Shown here: piece after piece, positions 13,920 to 22,977 of the stretch
Numbering within the stretch: the first letter of the stretch is position 1
How the letters are laid out: each line of letters opens with the position of its first letter
Source: an uncultured bacterium
Lineage (GTDB): Bacteria > Gemmatimonadota > Gemmatimonadetes > Longimicrobiales > RSA9
Length of the DNA stretch: 30,243 nt
Direction of reading: 5' to 3'
NCBI GenBank assembly: GCA_937889645.1
Contig: CALBZE010000103.1
Location: 1-30,243, forward strand
The notes under the pieces: model-generated
What the model was told of the DNA's origin: nothing
The model's database searches: none
The model's input: the letters and a program-made list of their open reading frames with translations, nothing else
Made by a program: the position numbers and the translations under genes

Positions 13920-16900
13920 ATGTCGACCACTGGAGGAGGCCTGAGCGGCCTCGCAATCAGACGCCCGGTCTTCACCACGATGGTGATGCTCGGGCTGGTC
14001 GTCCTGGGGTTCTTCTCGTACCGGCGCCTGCCGATCGACGAGTTCCCCGAGGTCGACTTCCCCTTCGTGACCGTGCAGACGATCTATCCGGGAGCGAGCC
14101 CGGAGACGGTCGAGCGCGAGGTCACGAGGCGGCTCGAGGAGGCGTTCAACCCGATCGAGGGCGTCGACCAGATCACGTCGATGTCCCTCGAGGGCGCCTC
14201 GCTCATCATCATCCAGTTCGACCTGGAGCGCGATGGTGACGTCGCCGCTCAGGACGTGCGGGCAAAGATCGAGGCCGTGCGCCGCGACCTGCCCGCGGAC
14301 ATCGAGGCGCCGGTCGTGCAGAAGTTCGACCCGACCTCGATGCCGATCATGTCGCTCGCGCTCTCGTCGAACGAGCGCGAGATCGTGGACCTGACGACGC
14401 TCGCGGACGAGACGATCCGTCGCCGGCTGGAGTCGATCTCCGGCGTCGGCGAGGTCCGCGTCGTCGGCGGCGTCGAGAAGGAGGTCCGCGTCTACCTCCA
14501 GCCGGACCGGCTGCGGGCGCTGGGCGTCTCGGTCGCCGAGGTCATGGCGGCGCTCCGGCAGCAGAACATGGAGATCCCGGCCGGCCGCATCGAGCGCGGC
14601 GCGGCCGAGCAGCTCGTGCGCGTCGCGGGCCGGATCACCGACGCCAATCAGTTCGGCGACATCGTCGTCGCCACCCGCATGGGCGGGCCGATCCGGCTCA
14701 AGGACGTCGCACGCGTCGAGGAAGGGCACGAGGAGGAGCGGTCGCTCGCGTTCGTGAACGGCGAGCGCGCCGTCGCCATCGACATCCTCAAGGTCTCGGG
14801 CGCGAACACCGTCGAGGTCGCCGACGAGGTCCTCGAGGCCATCGGCGAGCTTGAGCGCACGCTCCCGCGCGACGTCTCGATCCAGGTCGTCCGCGACAAC
14901 TCGGTCACGATCCGTCAGTCCGTCGAGAGCGTCATCCACGAGCTGCTCCTCGGCGCGTTCCTGACGATCGTGGTCGTCATGCTGTTCCTCAACGACTGGA
15001 AGGCGACGGCGATCACGTCGCTCGCGCTGCCGGTCTCCGTCGTCAGCGCCTTCATCCTGCTCGATGGTTTGGGCTTCACGCTCAACAACCTGACGCTGAT
15101 GGCGCTCTCGCTCTCGATCGGGATCCTGATCGACGACGCGATCGTGGTGATCGAGAACATCGTGCGTCACCGCGAGATGGGCGAGGACCACTTCACCGCC
15201 GCGGGCCGCGGCACGCGCGAGATCGTGCTCGCGGTCATGGCGACGACGTTCTCGATCGTCGCGGTGTTCGTACCCGTCGCCTTCATGGGCGGGATCATCG
15301 GCCGCTTCTTCTTCCAGTTCGGGCTGACGGTGGCGTGGGCGGTCCTGGTGTCGCTCTTCGTCTCGTTCACGCTCACGCCGATGCTCTCGGCGTGGTGGGG
15401 CGTCGACCCGCACAAGGGCGAGGGCGGCAACTTCGTGACTCGCCTGATCGGCCGCTTCAACCGCTGGTTCGACAGCCAGGCGGCGCGCTATCGCGGCGTG
15501 ATCAGCTGGGTGCTCCGGCATCGCAAGACGACGATGGCCATGGCCGTCGCGTCGTTCGTCGGGGCGTTCATGCTGTTCCCGTTCATCGGCGGCGGGTTCT
15601 TCCCCGACTCGGACAACTCCGAGTTCGCGGTGACGTTCGAGACGCCCGAGGGCTCGAGCCTGGCGTACACGCGCGACAAGGCGATGCAGATCCTCGAGCG
15701 GCTGAACGAGCTGGAGGGGATCGACTTCACCTACACCTCGATCGGTTCGGGTGCGCTGGGGACTGGGACGGTTACCGCCGGCGAGATCTACGTGAAGCTC
15801 GTGCCGCGGCACGAGCGGTCGCTCACGCAGGACGAGCTGATGGTCGAGGCGCGCAAGCGGCTGGGCAGCATCTTCGGCGTCGACATCGCCGTGCTCGATG
15901 CGGGCGGCTTCGGCGGCGCCCAGGCCCCGCTCGCCGTCGAGGTGCGCGGGCCGGACGTGCGCGAGCTCCAGCGCGTCGCCGACGACGTCGCGAAGGTGGT
16001 CGCCGCGATCCCGGGGATCGTCGACGTGAAGTCGTCGATGGGCGATCCGCGGCCGGAGTATCGCATCGAGGTGAACCGGGAGCTGGCGCGGGAGGTCGGC
16101 CTCGACGTCGCCCAGATCGCGATGTCCGTCCAGCCGCTCCTGGCGGGACAGACGGCCACGCGGTGGGAGGACCCCTCGGGCGAGGAGCGCGAGGTCGTCG
16201 TGCAGGTCGATCCGGCGCAGCGCGTCTCGGTGCACGACCTGGCCACGCTCCCGGTCGCGACGATGCTGCGCGGCGAGAGCGGCGAGGCGATGATCGTCCC
16301 GCTCGGCCAGATCGCCCGGATCGAGCTGGGCGAGGCGCCCGCGCAGATCGACCGCAAGGACCTGCAGCGCATCGCGACGGTCTCGGCCAACACCGAGCCG
16401 TGGCTGTCGATCTCCAAGGCGTCCTCGCTGATCCAGCAGGAGGTCGCGAAGATGGACCTGCCTCCGGGCTACTCGGTCCACCTCGGCGGTGAGACGGAGC
16501 AGCTCATGGAGACCTTCGGCTACGTCGTCGAGGCGCTGCTGCTCGCCGTGATCCTGATCTACCTGATCCTGGCGAGCCAGTTCGAGTCGTTCACGCAGCC
16601 GCTCGCCATCATGCTCTCGTTGCCGCTCTCGTTGGTCGGCGTGCTGCTCGCGCTGCTGATCACGGACGACACGCTGAACATGATGTCGATGATCGGCGTG
16701 ATCATGCTGATGGGGCTCGTGACGAAGAACGCGATCCTGCTGGTCGACAACGCGAACGAGCGGCGGATGCAGGGCGCCGACCGCTTCACCGCGCTGGTCG
16801 AGGCGGGCGCGGTCCGTCTGCGTCCGATCATGATGACCACGGCGGCGATGATCTTCGGCATGCTGCCGATCGCGCTGGCGCTGGGCGAGGGCGGCGGGTT

Positions 16901-17105
16901 CCGCGCGCCGATGGCCCGCGCCGTGATCGGCGGGCTGATCACGTCGACGATGCTGACGCTGCTGGTCGTGCCGGTCGCGTACACGTACTTCGACGACATC
17001 GGCGCCTGGTTCAAGCGACGCTTCGTCTCGAGCGAGCGGGCGCGCGAGCTGGAGGCGGAGCGGAAGAAGGCCGGCCTCGCGCCGCAGCCGGTGGCCGGCG
17101 ACTGA
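13920..17105 (+). CDS. RND-family multidrug efflux transporter (AcrB/MdtB-like)
   Basis: Proton-driven inner-membrane pump, 1061 residues, the usual size for the HAE-1/AcrB group. Begins IRRPVFTTMVMLGLVVLGFFSYRRLP (13-38). TM4 carries the paired acidic residues of the proton relay, D405-D406, in SIGILIDDAIVVIENI; TM10 carries K936 in GLVTKNAILLVDNANE. Two large periplasmic loops (about 40-335 and 560-860) show porter-domain motifs such as PEVDFPFVTVQTIYPGASPETVE. These are hydrophobe/drug-pump rather than metal-pump (CzcA) features; substrates are unknown. GGGGAGGG within the end of the adaptor gene serves as the ribosome site for ATG 13920; an in-frame start at 13839 inside the adaptor gene is rejected. 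Last gene of the operon, followed by a strong bidirectional hairpin. Confidence 0.96.
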   Translation: MSTTGGGLSGLAIRRPVFTTMVMLGLVVLGFFSYRRLPIDEFPEVDFPFVTVQTIYPGASPETVEREVTRRLEEAFNPIEGVDQITSMSLEGASLIIIQFDLERDGDVAAQDVRAKIEAVRRDLPADIEAPVVQKFDPTSMPIMSLALSSNEREIVDLTTLADETIRRRLESISGVGEVRVVGGVEKEVRVYLQPDRLRALGVSVAEVMAALRQQNMEIPAGRIERGAAEQLVRVAGRITDANQFGDIVVATRMGGPIRLKDVARVEEGHEEERSLAFVNGERAVAIDILKVSGANTVEVADEVLEAIGELERTLPRDVSIQVVRDNSVTIRQSVESVIHELLLGAFLTIVVVMLFLNDWKATAITSLALPVSVVSAFILLDGLGFTLNNLTLMALSLSIGILIDDAIVVIENIVRHREMGEDHFTAAGRGTREIVLAVMATTFSIVAVFVPVAFMGGIIGRFFFQFGLTVAWAVLVSLFVSFTLTPMLSAWWGVDPHKGEGGNFVTRLIGRFNRWFDSQAARYRGVISWVLRHRKTTMAMAVASFVGAFMLFPFIGGGFFPDSDNSEFAVTFETPEGSSLAYTRDKAMQILERLNELEGIDFTYTSIGSGALGTGTVTAGEIYVKLVPRHERSLTQDELMVEARKRLGSIFGVDIAVLDAGGFGGAQAPLAVEVRGPDVRELQRVADDVAKVVAAIPGIVDVKSSMGDPRPEYRIEVNRELAREVGLDVAQIAMSVQPLLAGQTATRWEDPSGEEREVVVQVDPAQRVSVHDLATLPVATMLRGESGEAMIVPLGQIARIELGEAPAQIDRKDLQRIATVSANTEPWLSISKASSLIQQEVAKMDLPPGYSVHLGGETEQLMETFGYVVEALLLAVILIYLILASQFESFTQPLAIMLSLPLSLVGVLLALLITDDTLNMMSMIGVIMLMGLVTKNAILLVDNANERRMQGADRFTALVEAGAVRLRPIMMTTAAMIFGMLPIALALGEGGGFRAPMARAVIGGLITSTMLTLLVVPVAYTYFDDIGAWFKRRFVSSERARELEAERKKAGLAPQPVAGD

Positions 17106-17195
17106 ACGCCGGTCGCCGGCAACGGATCGCCGGCGGTTGGCGACGGAACGCTGCCTTCTGGCGACCGAGCGTCGGAGCCTTCGACATCGCCTGAA

Positions 17196-17247
17196 CGATC
17201 CCGACCCCGCTCCCGGCCGGAATGGCCGGGGCGCGGGGTCGGGATCG
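17196..17247. terminator. Bidirectional terminator hairpin
   Basis: A 15-bp perfect stem CGATCCCGACCCCGC (17196-17210) / GCGGGGTCGGGATCG (17233-17247) encloses an inner CCCGGCC-GGAAT-GGCCGGG stem, with unpaired T on one side and GC on the other. It sits 90 bp after the RND stop and 5 bp beyond the stop of the minus-strand gene, so it can end both. The longest clean hairpin in the window; no T-run. Confidence 0.75.
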
Positions 17248-17252
17248 GCGCA

Positions 17253-17648
17253 TCATGGCCTCGACGTCCGGTCGCGCCACGCCTCGCCGCGCTGCTCGTC
17301 CTCGGGGCCGGGCTCCGGCCGGCCGAGCCAGTCGCCGCGTCCCTCGGATTCCCGCAGGATCTGCGTGGTGTGGCGGGATTTCTTCGCCGAGCGGCGCCCG
17401 CGGCCGTGAAGCGAGTCGGCGACGACGCGCCGCGCCGCCTCCCGCGTGACCTCGTCGACGAGCTCGGGCTCCAGCCCCGCCTCGAGCCCGAGCTCCCGCG
17501 CCTTGAGCAGGCCGAGCTCGACCGCCTCCGTCACCGACGGCTCGCCGCCGCCCGCCTCGCCCAGGCGGTCCAGCTCCTCCTCGATCAGGTCGCGGGTCGT
17601 GTCGCGCAGCTCCTCGGCGGCTCGAGCCGGGTGCCGTCTTTTCTTCAT
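17253..17648 (-). CDS. Hypothetical charged helical protein
   Basis: 131 residues, no family recognised. The start has a good ribosome site (GGAGG, 7 nt before the ATG). Sequence is very rich in Glu, Arg, Leu and Ala and predicted mostly helical: RAAEELRDTTRDLIEEELDRLGEAGG (9-34), SVTEAVELGLLKARELGLEAGLEPELVDEVTREAARRVVADSL (38-80), then a basic GRGRRSAKKSRHTTQ stretch (82-96) and a disordered charged tail. No signal peptide, membrane segment or cysteine. It faces away from the ChaN-like gene (157 bp divergent spacer) and converges on the efflux operon. The basic patch allows nucleic-acid binding, but this is speculation. Confidence 0.65.
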   Translation of the reverse strand: MKKRRHPARAAEELRDTTRDLIEEELDRLGEAGGGEPSVTEAVELGLLKARELGLEAGLEPELVDEVTREAARRVVADSLHGRGRRSAKKSRHTTQILRESEGRGDWLGRPEPGPEDEQRGEAWRDRTSRP

Positions 17649-17722
17649 GTCGCTGCCTCCGATCCTGGCGTCGTGCGGTCCGCCCTACCGGAGCGGCAAA
17701 GACCGTGCGGGCGCGAACTGCC

Positions 17723-17752
17723 TTGAAGTGGAGCGCCCGTCGGGCGTACCTT
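17723..17752 (+). promoter_or_regulatory. Promoter for ChaN-like gene, with palindrome in spacer
   Basis: TTGAAG (17723-17728), an 18-bp spacer and TACCTT (17747-17752). The spacer contains the perfect 6-1-6 palindrome CGCCCG-T-CGGGCG (17734-17746), where a repressor or MerR-like activator could act. The start would be near 17759, about 47 nt before the ATG. Confidence 0.4.
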
Positions 17753-17805
17753 GCCGGGTCACGAAGGGCCGCCCCGGCCCGAATCGCCAGCCCGACGGGG
17801 ATGCC

Positions 17806-18741
17806 ATGAACAGAATCGTTCGCCATACACCGCTCCTGCTCACGATCCTGGTCGCCGCCGCGTGCGCCGGCCGGGCGCCTTCCATGCCCGCGCCGCGGCC
17901 GGCCGACGAGGCCGCCGCGCCGTATCGGATCGTCGACGCCGACGCAGGCCGCACCCTGGACGTGGCCGGGCTCGCGGAGCGAGCCGCCGAAGTCGACGTC
18001 GTCTTCTTCGGCGAACAGCACGACGACGCCGGGACGCACCGGCTCCAGCACGCGCTCCTCGACGCGCTCGCCGCTCGGGGCGACGACGTCGTCCTCTCCC
18101 TCGAGATGTTCGAGCGCGACGTCCAGTCTGCCCTCGACAACTACCTTGCCGGCCGGATCTCCGAGGAGGAATTCCTCGCCGGCGCGCGGCCGTGGCCCAA
18201 TTACGCTGCGGACTACCGGCCGCTGGTCGAGCTCGCTCGCGAACGCGGCTGGCCTGTCGTCGCCGCGAACGTGCCGCGCCGCTATGCCGCCATGGTCGCG
18301 GCCGGCGGGCTGGACACGCTCCAGGCGCTGCCTGCGGCCGAACGCGACGCCCACATCGCCCGGGACATCGACTGCCCGCGCGACGCCTACCACGACCGCT
18401 TCCTGCAAGCGATGGGGATCCACCCCGGTGCGGGCGAGGCCAGCGCCGCGATGGAGCGCTACTACCTGGCGCAGTGCGTTAAGGACGAAACTATGGCGGA
18501 GTCGATCGTGGCCGCGCGCGAGCGCTGGCCGGGCGCGCTCGTCGTGCACGTGACCGGCGCGTTCCACAGCGATTTCGGCCACGGCATCCCCGCCCGCATC
18601 GAGCGCCGCACGCCCGGCACGCGGATCCTCATCCTGACCGGGATCCCGACCGCGGACCTCGCCCGGCCGCCCATCGAGGAGAATCGGGGCAGGGCGGATG
18701 TGCTGCTGTTCACCGCGGGGGGCGAACGGGCCCAACCGTAG
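17806..18741 (+). CDS. ChaN-family (DUF399-like) lipoprotein, possibly haem-binding
   Basis: Predicted membrane-anchored lipoprotein of 311 residues: signal MNRIVRHTPLLLTILVAAAC with C20. The ChaN signatures are present: VDVVFFGEQHDDAGTHRLQHALLDAL (66-91), LSLEMFERDVQSALDNYLAG (about 99-118), EEFLAGARPWPNYAADYRPLVELARERGWPVVAANVPR (about 123-160), YLAQCVKDETMAES and HVTGAFHSDFGHGIP. The only well-studied member (Campylobacter ChaN) binds haem as a dimer and is iron-regulated; eukaryotic and bacterial relatives overlap the TraB/EreA-like fold, so catalytic activity is also possible. GACGGGG lies just before the ATG. A small secreted ORF starts 11 bp after its stop. Iron control is not evident from the promoter. 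Confidence 0.85.
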   Translation: MNRIVRHTPLLLTILVAAACAGRAPSMPAPRPADEAAAPYRIVDADAGRTLDVAGLAERAAEVDVVFFGEQHDDAGTHRLQHALLDALAARGDDVVLSLEMFERDVQSALDNYLAGRISEEEFLAGARPWPNYAADYRPLVELARERGWPVVAANVPRRYAAMVAAGGLDTLQALPAAERDAHIARDIDCPRDAYHDRFLQAMGIHPGAGEASAAMERYYLAQCVKDETMAESIVAARERWPGALVVHVTGAFHSDFGHGIPARIERRTPGTRILILTGIPTADLARPPIEENRGRADVLLFTAGGERAQP

Positions 18742-18752
18742 AGGCACTTGTC

Positions 18753-18977
18753 ATGAACCGTCGGACCGGGATCGGACTGGCAGCCGTTTCGTTGCTCGGC
18801 CCGCTCCTTGGCGCGCGTACGATCGACATCGCGCACGCGGGGAATTCAAGCGTCGGCGGGGATTCGATCGTCGTTCAGATCGGCGTCCTCGACGGAGCGA
18901 GGAACGGCGTGTACTTCGGATACTCCAATCACCCCTTCCCGCGGGTCCTGGGTTTTTCGGAGCCGCCGTGGCGCTGA
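18753..18977 (+). CDS. Small secreted ORF with possible -1 frameshift into a collagen-like tail
   Basis: 74 residues in the zero frame, starting 11 bp after the ChaN-like stop with GAGG upstream. The N-terminus resembles a signal peptide (RRTGIGLAAVSLLGPLLGA..., AHAG cleavage near 29). No family recognised. At codons 66-68 the heptamer G-GGT-TTT (18950-18956) fits the canonical X-XXY-YYZ slippery pattern in frame. A -1 slip there bypasses the stop at 18975-18977 and continues to TAG at 19094-19096, giving about 114 residues with a Gly/Pro-rich collagen-like tail (GPARPPGPTGPPGPP, then GNRGPRAP). Alternatives are a sequencing error in the T-run, a decayed gene, or a chance ORF. Confidence 0.45.
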   Translation: MNRRTGIGLAAVSLLGPLLGARTIDIAHAGNSSVGGDSIVVQIGVLDGARNGVYFGYSNHPFPRVLGFSEPPWR

Positions 18978-19127
18978 TCTCGGCGCCCGCCCCCTCCGAA
19001 CCCCGTCGGCCGCCGGGTCCGGCGCGCCCGCCGGGTCCGACGGGTCCGCCAGGTCCGCCGGCCGCCACCGGGAACCGGGGACCCCGCGCACCGTAGAAGC
19101 TGGCGCAACGCGAACGCAGGAGCGTAC

Positions 19128-20957
19128 ATGAATCTCGCCTTCACCGACGTCGCGATCATCGCCGCCTACTTCGCGATCGTCCTCGCCATCGGCCTGTGGG
19201 CGGGGCGGCGCGCCGGCAGGAGCACGGCCGAGTACTTCCTCTCGGGCCGCTCGATGCCCTGGTGGCTCCTCGGCACGTCCATGGTCGCGACCACGTTCTC
19301 GACGGACACGCCGAACCTCGTCACCGACATCGTCCGGCAGAACGGCGTGGCGGGGAACTGGGTGTGGTGGGCGTTCCTGCTGACCGGGATGCTCACGGTC
19401 TTCGTCTACGCGAAGCTGTGGCGCCGCGCCGAGGTCTCGACCGATCTCGAGTTCTACGAGATCCGCTACTCCGGCCGCCCGGCAGCCTTCCTCCGAGGCT
19501 TCCGCGCCCTCTACCTGGGCGTGTTCTTCAACGTGATGATCATGGCGACCGTCTCGCTCGCGGCGATCAAGATCGCGGGCGTGATGCTCGGCGTCTCGCC
19601 GCTCACGACCGTTGCGATCGCCGGCGGCGTGACCACGCTCTTCAGCATGATCGGCGGGCTGACCGGCGTCCTCATCACCGACTTCATCCTATTCGGCGTG
19701 GCGATGGTCGGCTCGATCGGCGCAGCCGTGGTCGCGGTGAGGCACCCGGACGTGGGCGGACTCGGCGCGCTCCTCTCGCACCCCGACGTCGCCGGCCGGC
19801 TCTCGCTGCTCCCCGATTTCGGCGATACGTCCGCCCTGATCTCGCTCCTCGTGATCCCGCTCGCCGTGCAGTGGTGGAGCGTCTGGTACCCGGGCTCCGA
19901 GCCGGGCGGCGGCGGATACGTCGCGCAGCGCATGCTCTCCGCCCGCAACGAGGGCGAGGCGACGGCGGCGACGCTCCTCTTCAACGTCGCCCACTACGCG
20001 CTGCGGCCGTGGCCGTGGATCCTCGTGGCGCTCGCATCGATCGTCGTATTCCCGACGCTCGACTCGATCCGTGCGGCGTTCCCCGGCATTCCCGAGTCGA
20101 TCCTGGGGCACGATCTGGCCTACCCGGCGATGCTGACCTTCCTGCCGGCGGGCTTGCTGGGGTTCGTCCTCGCTTCCCTGGCCGCCGCCTACATGTCCAC
20201 GATCTCGACGCACCTGAACTGGGGTGCGTCCTACGTGGTCTACGACTTCTGGAAGCGATTCGTCGACCGCGAAGCCGATGAACGCAGGCTCGTCGCGGTC
20301 GGGCGCGTCACGACCGTCGCGCTCATGGTCCTTTCGGCCGCGCTCGCGCTCTGGCTCGAGAGCGCGCTCCAGGCGTTCCAGATCCTGCTGCAGATCGGCG
20401 CCGGGACCGGGCTCCTCTTCATCCTCCGCTGGTTCTGGTGGCGGATCAACGCGTACAGCGAACTGGCGGCGATGGTGGTGTCGTTCCTGGTGGCCGTCTA
20501 CTTCGAGCTGGCGCACCCGGCGCTATTCCCGGCCGTGCCGCTCTCCGCTTCCTTCAAGCTCGTCACGGGGGTGGCGACCACGACCGTCGCGTGGGTCGCG
20601 GTGACGCTCCTCACCCGTCCGACCGACGAGGCCGTGCTTCGTCGCTTCTATTCGCTGGTCCGCCCGGGTGGGCCGGGGTGGGCGCCCGTCGTGCGGCGCG
20701 CCGAGGCGGACGGCGTCCGGCTCACCGGCGCGGGCGAGCCGTGGGGCGTGCCCCGCGGTATTCTCGCCATGTTCGCCGGGTGCTTTGCGGTCTACTCGGC
20801 GCTCTTCGCCGTCGGGTACTTCATCTACGGCCGCTACGCCCTGGCCGGCGTGCTCACCATCGTCGCTGCGCTCGCGACGGCGGCGCTCGCCCGTCTCTGG
20901 ACCGTCGTGAGTCGCGGCGCGCCGGCGCCATCCGCCGTCGGGCGCGTGGAGGCGTAG
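19128..20957 (+). CDS. Sodium:solute symporter (SSF family)
   Basis: Inner-membrane Na+-coupled transporter, 609 residues. Begins TDVAIIAAYFAIVLAIGLWAGRRAGRSTAEYFLSGRSMPWWLLGTSMVATTFSTDTPNLVTDIVRQNG, the typical SSF TM1-TM2 with the STAEYFLSGR loop and TxFS sodium-site region. About 13-14 membrane segments follow; the core includes IKIAGVMLGVSPLTTVAIAGGVTTLFSMIGGLTGVLITD and the TM8 stretch LASLAAAYMSTISTHLNWGASYVVYDFWKRFV, where the Ser/Thr residues suit the second half of a LeuT-type sodium site. The substrate is not identifiable; members of this subgroup in Bacteroidota and Gemmatimonadota are unassigned. GCAGGAG precedes the ATG by 6 nt. A 14-bp convergent hairpin ends the gene. Confidence 0.93.
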   Translation: MNLAFTDVAIIAAYFAIVLAIGLWAGRRAGRSTAEYFLSGRSMPWWLLGTSMVATTFSTDTPNLVTDIVRQNGVAGNWVWWAFLLTGMLTVFVYAKLWRRAEVSTDLEFYEIRYSGRPAAFLRGFRALYLGVFFNVMIMATVSLAAIKIAGVMLGVSPLTTVAIAGGVTTLFSMIGGLTGVLITDFILFGVAMVGSIGAAVVAVRHPDVGGLGALLSHPDVAGRLSLLPDFGDTSALISLLVIPLAVQWWSVWYPGSEPGGGGYVAQRMLSARNEGEATAATLLFNVAHYALRPWPWILVALASIVVFPTLDSIRAAFPGIPESILGHDLAYPAMLTFLPAGLLGFVLASLAAAYMSTISTHLNWGASYVVYDFWKRFVDREADERRLVAVGRVTTVALMVLSAALALWLESALQAFQILLQIGAGTGLLFILRWFWWRINAYSELAAMVVSFLVAVYFELAHPALFPAVPLSASFKLVTGVATTTVAWVAVTLLTRPTDEAVLRRFYSLVRPGGPGWAPVVRRAEADGVRLTGAGEPWGVPRGILAMFAGCFAVYSALFAVGYFIYGRYALAGVLTIVAALATAALARLWTVVSRGAPAPSAVGRVEA

Positions 20958-21015
20958 CACGTCGTGCGCGCGGAAGCGCTACGACGCGTACGCAACATGG
21001 CGTAACAAGACGAAA

Positions 21016-21050
21016 TGTGGGCGGCGGGCACTCTCGGCCCGCCGCCCACA
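21016..21050. terminator. Convergent terminator hairpin
   Basis: Perfect 14-bp arms TGTGGGCGGCGGGC (21016-21029) / GCCCGCCGCCCACA (21037-21050), 7-nt loop. It lies between the ends of the symporter (plus) and speA (minus) and can serve both. Confidence 0.7.
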
Positions 21051-21087
21051 CCCCTACTCGGGCCCGGCCGGTAGTGCGCTGACACCC

Positions 21088-22977
21088 CTACGCCTCGCCC
21101 TCCAGGTACGTGTACCCGGCCAGCCCCGCGATGTAGTCCGCGATGAACCCGTTCGCCTCCGCGCGCGTCAGGTTCCGCGCGTTCTGGACCTTGCGCCGGA
21201 ACGTCGCGACCAGGTCCTGGGCGTTGAACTGAACGTAGTTCAGCACCTCGGTGACCGTGTCGCCGTGGACCAGGTGGCCGACCTCGTAGCCGCCGTCCGT
21301 CAGCCGAATGTGCACGGCGTTCGTGTCGCCGAAGAGGTTGTGCAGGTCGCCCAGGATCTCCTGGTACGCGCCGGTCAGGAAGATTCCCAGGATGTACGGC
21401 TCGCCCGGTTTGAGCGTGTGCAGCTCGAGACTCGGCTTCGGCTCCCGCCAGCCGATGAACCGGTCGATCTTCCCGTCGCTGTCGCACGTCACGTCCTGCA
21501 GCGTGCCGCGCCGCAACGGTTCCTCGTTCAGGCGATGGATCGGCATGATCGGGAAGAGCTGGTCGATCGCCCAGGAGTCCGGCAGCGACTGGAAGACCGA
21601 GAAGTTGCAGAAATAGCGGTCGGTGAGCACCGTCTCCAGCTCGGGGAGGATGTCCTCGTACTCCTCGGGGTCGGCGGACGCGAGCCGGGCGACGCGGTTC
21701 ATGATCGCCAGGAACAGGCGCTCCGCGTGCGCGCGCTCCCGGAGCGAGAGCACGCCGCTGTTGAAGTGCACGCGCATCTGCTCCTTGGCGAACGTCGCGT
21801 CGTGGTAGGTTTCCCTCAGGCTCCGCTCGTCCAGGTCGCGCAGCGTCGCGGCCAGCTCGTGCACCAGCGCGTGCGCGTCCTCGGGGACGGCCCCGGGTGC
21901 GTCCTCGATCTGCGTCTCCACGTCGATCACGTTGACGAGCAGGAGCGCGTGGTGCGCGGTGAGCGCCCGCCCCGACTCGGAAATGACGTGCGGCATCGGT
22001 ACGTCGTTCTCCCGTGCGGCCTCGGCCAGCGCGTAGATGATGTCGTTTGCGTACTCCTGCATCGAGTAGTTCACGCTGGCCGCCGCGGTCGAGCGCGAGC
22101 CGTCGTAGTCGACGCCCAGCCCGCCGCCCACGTCCACGTACTGGACATCCACGCCGAGCCGTCGTAGCTCCACGTAGAACCGCGCGACCTCCGCCATCGC
22201 CTGCTTGATGTTGCGGATGTCCGGGATCTGCGACCCCATGTGGAAGTGGATCATCTTGAGGATGTCGAGCCGGCCGGCCGCCTCGAGCTTGTCGAGCACC
22301 CGTACCAGCTGCGACGCGTTCAGCCCGAACTTGCTCCGCTCGCCCGCGGTCTCCGACCACCGCCCGGCGCCCGTCGCCGAGAGTTTGATCCGCACGCCCG
22401 CCGTCGGGACCACGTCCATGTCCTTCGCGACGCGCAGCAGCGTGTCGACCTCGCCGTTCTTCTCCAGCACGATCAGGACGGTGTGCCCGAGCTTCTGGCC
22501 CATGAGGGCGAGGCGCATGTACTCCTCGTCCTTGTAGCCGTTGCAGACGATCAGGTGGTCCGTCCGCTCCGTCAGCGCGAGGACCGCCTGCAGCTCCGGC
22601 TTGCTCCCGACCTCGAGCCCGACGTTGTACTTCTCGCCGTACGCGACGATCTCCTCGATGATGTGCCGCTGCTGGTTGACCTTGATCGGGTAGACGGTGG
22701 TGTACGTCCCCTTGTAGTCGAACTCCTTGATCGCCGCCTGGAACCGCTCCGCCAGCGTCTCGATCCGTGTGCGCAGAATGTCCGAGAAGCGGAGCAGCAT
22801 CGGCAGCCCCACGCCCTGCGCCTGGAGGTCCATCGCGAGCTCGAAGAGATCGAGCCCGCGCTCGGGATCCCGCGTCGGGTGCACGGTGACGTGCCCCTTG
22901 TCGTTGATGTCGAAGTATCCAATGCCCCACCCGTCGAGGTTGTACAGCTCGCGGGAATCCTCGATCGTCCACGCCAT
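21088..22977 (-). CDS. speA: Biosynthetic arginine decarboxylase
   Basis: PLP enzyme converting arginine to agmatine, first step of one polyamine route; 629 residues, the expected length. Visible: PLP lysine K99 in TVYPIKVNQQ; EVGSKPEL (122-129); FHMGSQIPDIR (245-255); phosphate-binding DVGGGLGVDYDGS (282-294); ESGRAL (334-339); SVFQSLPDSWAIDQLFPIMPIHRLNEEP (460-487); and active-site C498 in LQDVTCDSDGKIDRF. I chose the ATG at 22977 (MAWTIEDSRELYN), preceded by GGACGAGG; the frame is open 51 codons further, but that part is low-complexity and unlike SpeA. The 179-bp divergent spacer to the next gene holds no clear promoter. No agmatinase or agmatine deiminase lies nearby, so the pathway is split in the genome. 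Confidence 0.97.
   Translation of the reverse strand: MAWTIEDSRELYNLDGWGIGYFDINDKGHVTVHPTRDPERGLDLFELAMDLQAQGVGLPMLLRFSDILRTRIETLAERFQAAIKEFDYKGTYTTVYPIKVNQQRHIIEEIVAYGEKYNVGLEVGSKPELQAVLALTERTDHLIVCNGYKDEEYMRLALMGQKLGHTVLIVLEKNGEVDTLLRVAKDMDVVPTAGVRIKLSATGAGRWSETAGERSKFGLNASQLVRVLDKLEAAGRLDILKMIHFHMGSQIPDIRNIKQAMAEVARFYVELRRLGVDVQYVDVGGGLGVDYDGSRSTAAASVNYSMQEYANDIIYALAEAARENDVPMPHVISESGRALTAHHALLLVNVIDVETQIEDAPGAVPEDAHALVHELAATLRDLDERSLRETYHDATFAKEQMRVHFNSGVLSLRERAHAERLFLAIMNRVARLASADPEEYEDILPELETVLTDRYFCNFSVFQSLPDSWAIDQLFPIMPIHRLNEEPLRRGTLQDVTCDSDGKIDRFIGWREPKPSLELHTLKPGEPYILGIFLTGAYQEILGDLHNLFGDTNAVHIRLTDGGYEVGHLVHGDTVTEVLNYVQFNAQDLVATFRRKVQNARNLTRAEANGFIADYIAGLAGYTYLEGEA

Noticed and set aside
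13485..16481. 998-codon open frame opposite the RND pump
   Set aside because: Arg/Asp/His-rich shadow of adaptor and pump genes, whose motifs are unambiguous on the plus strand.
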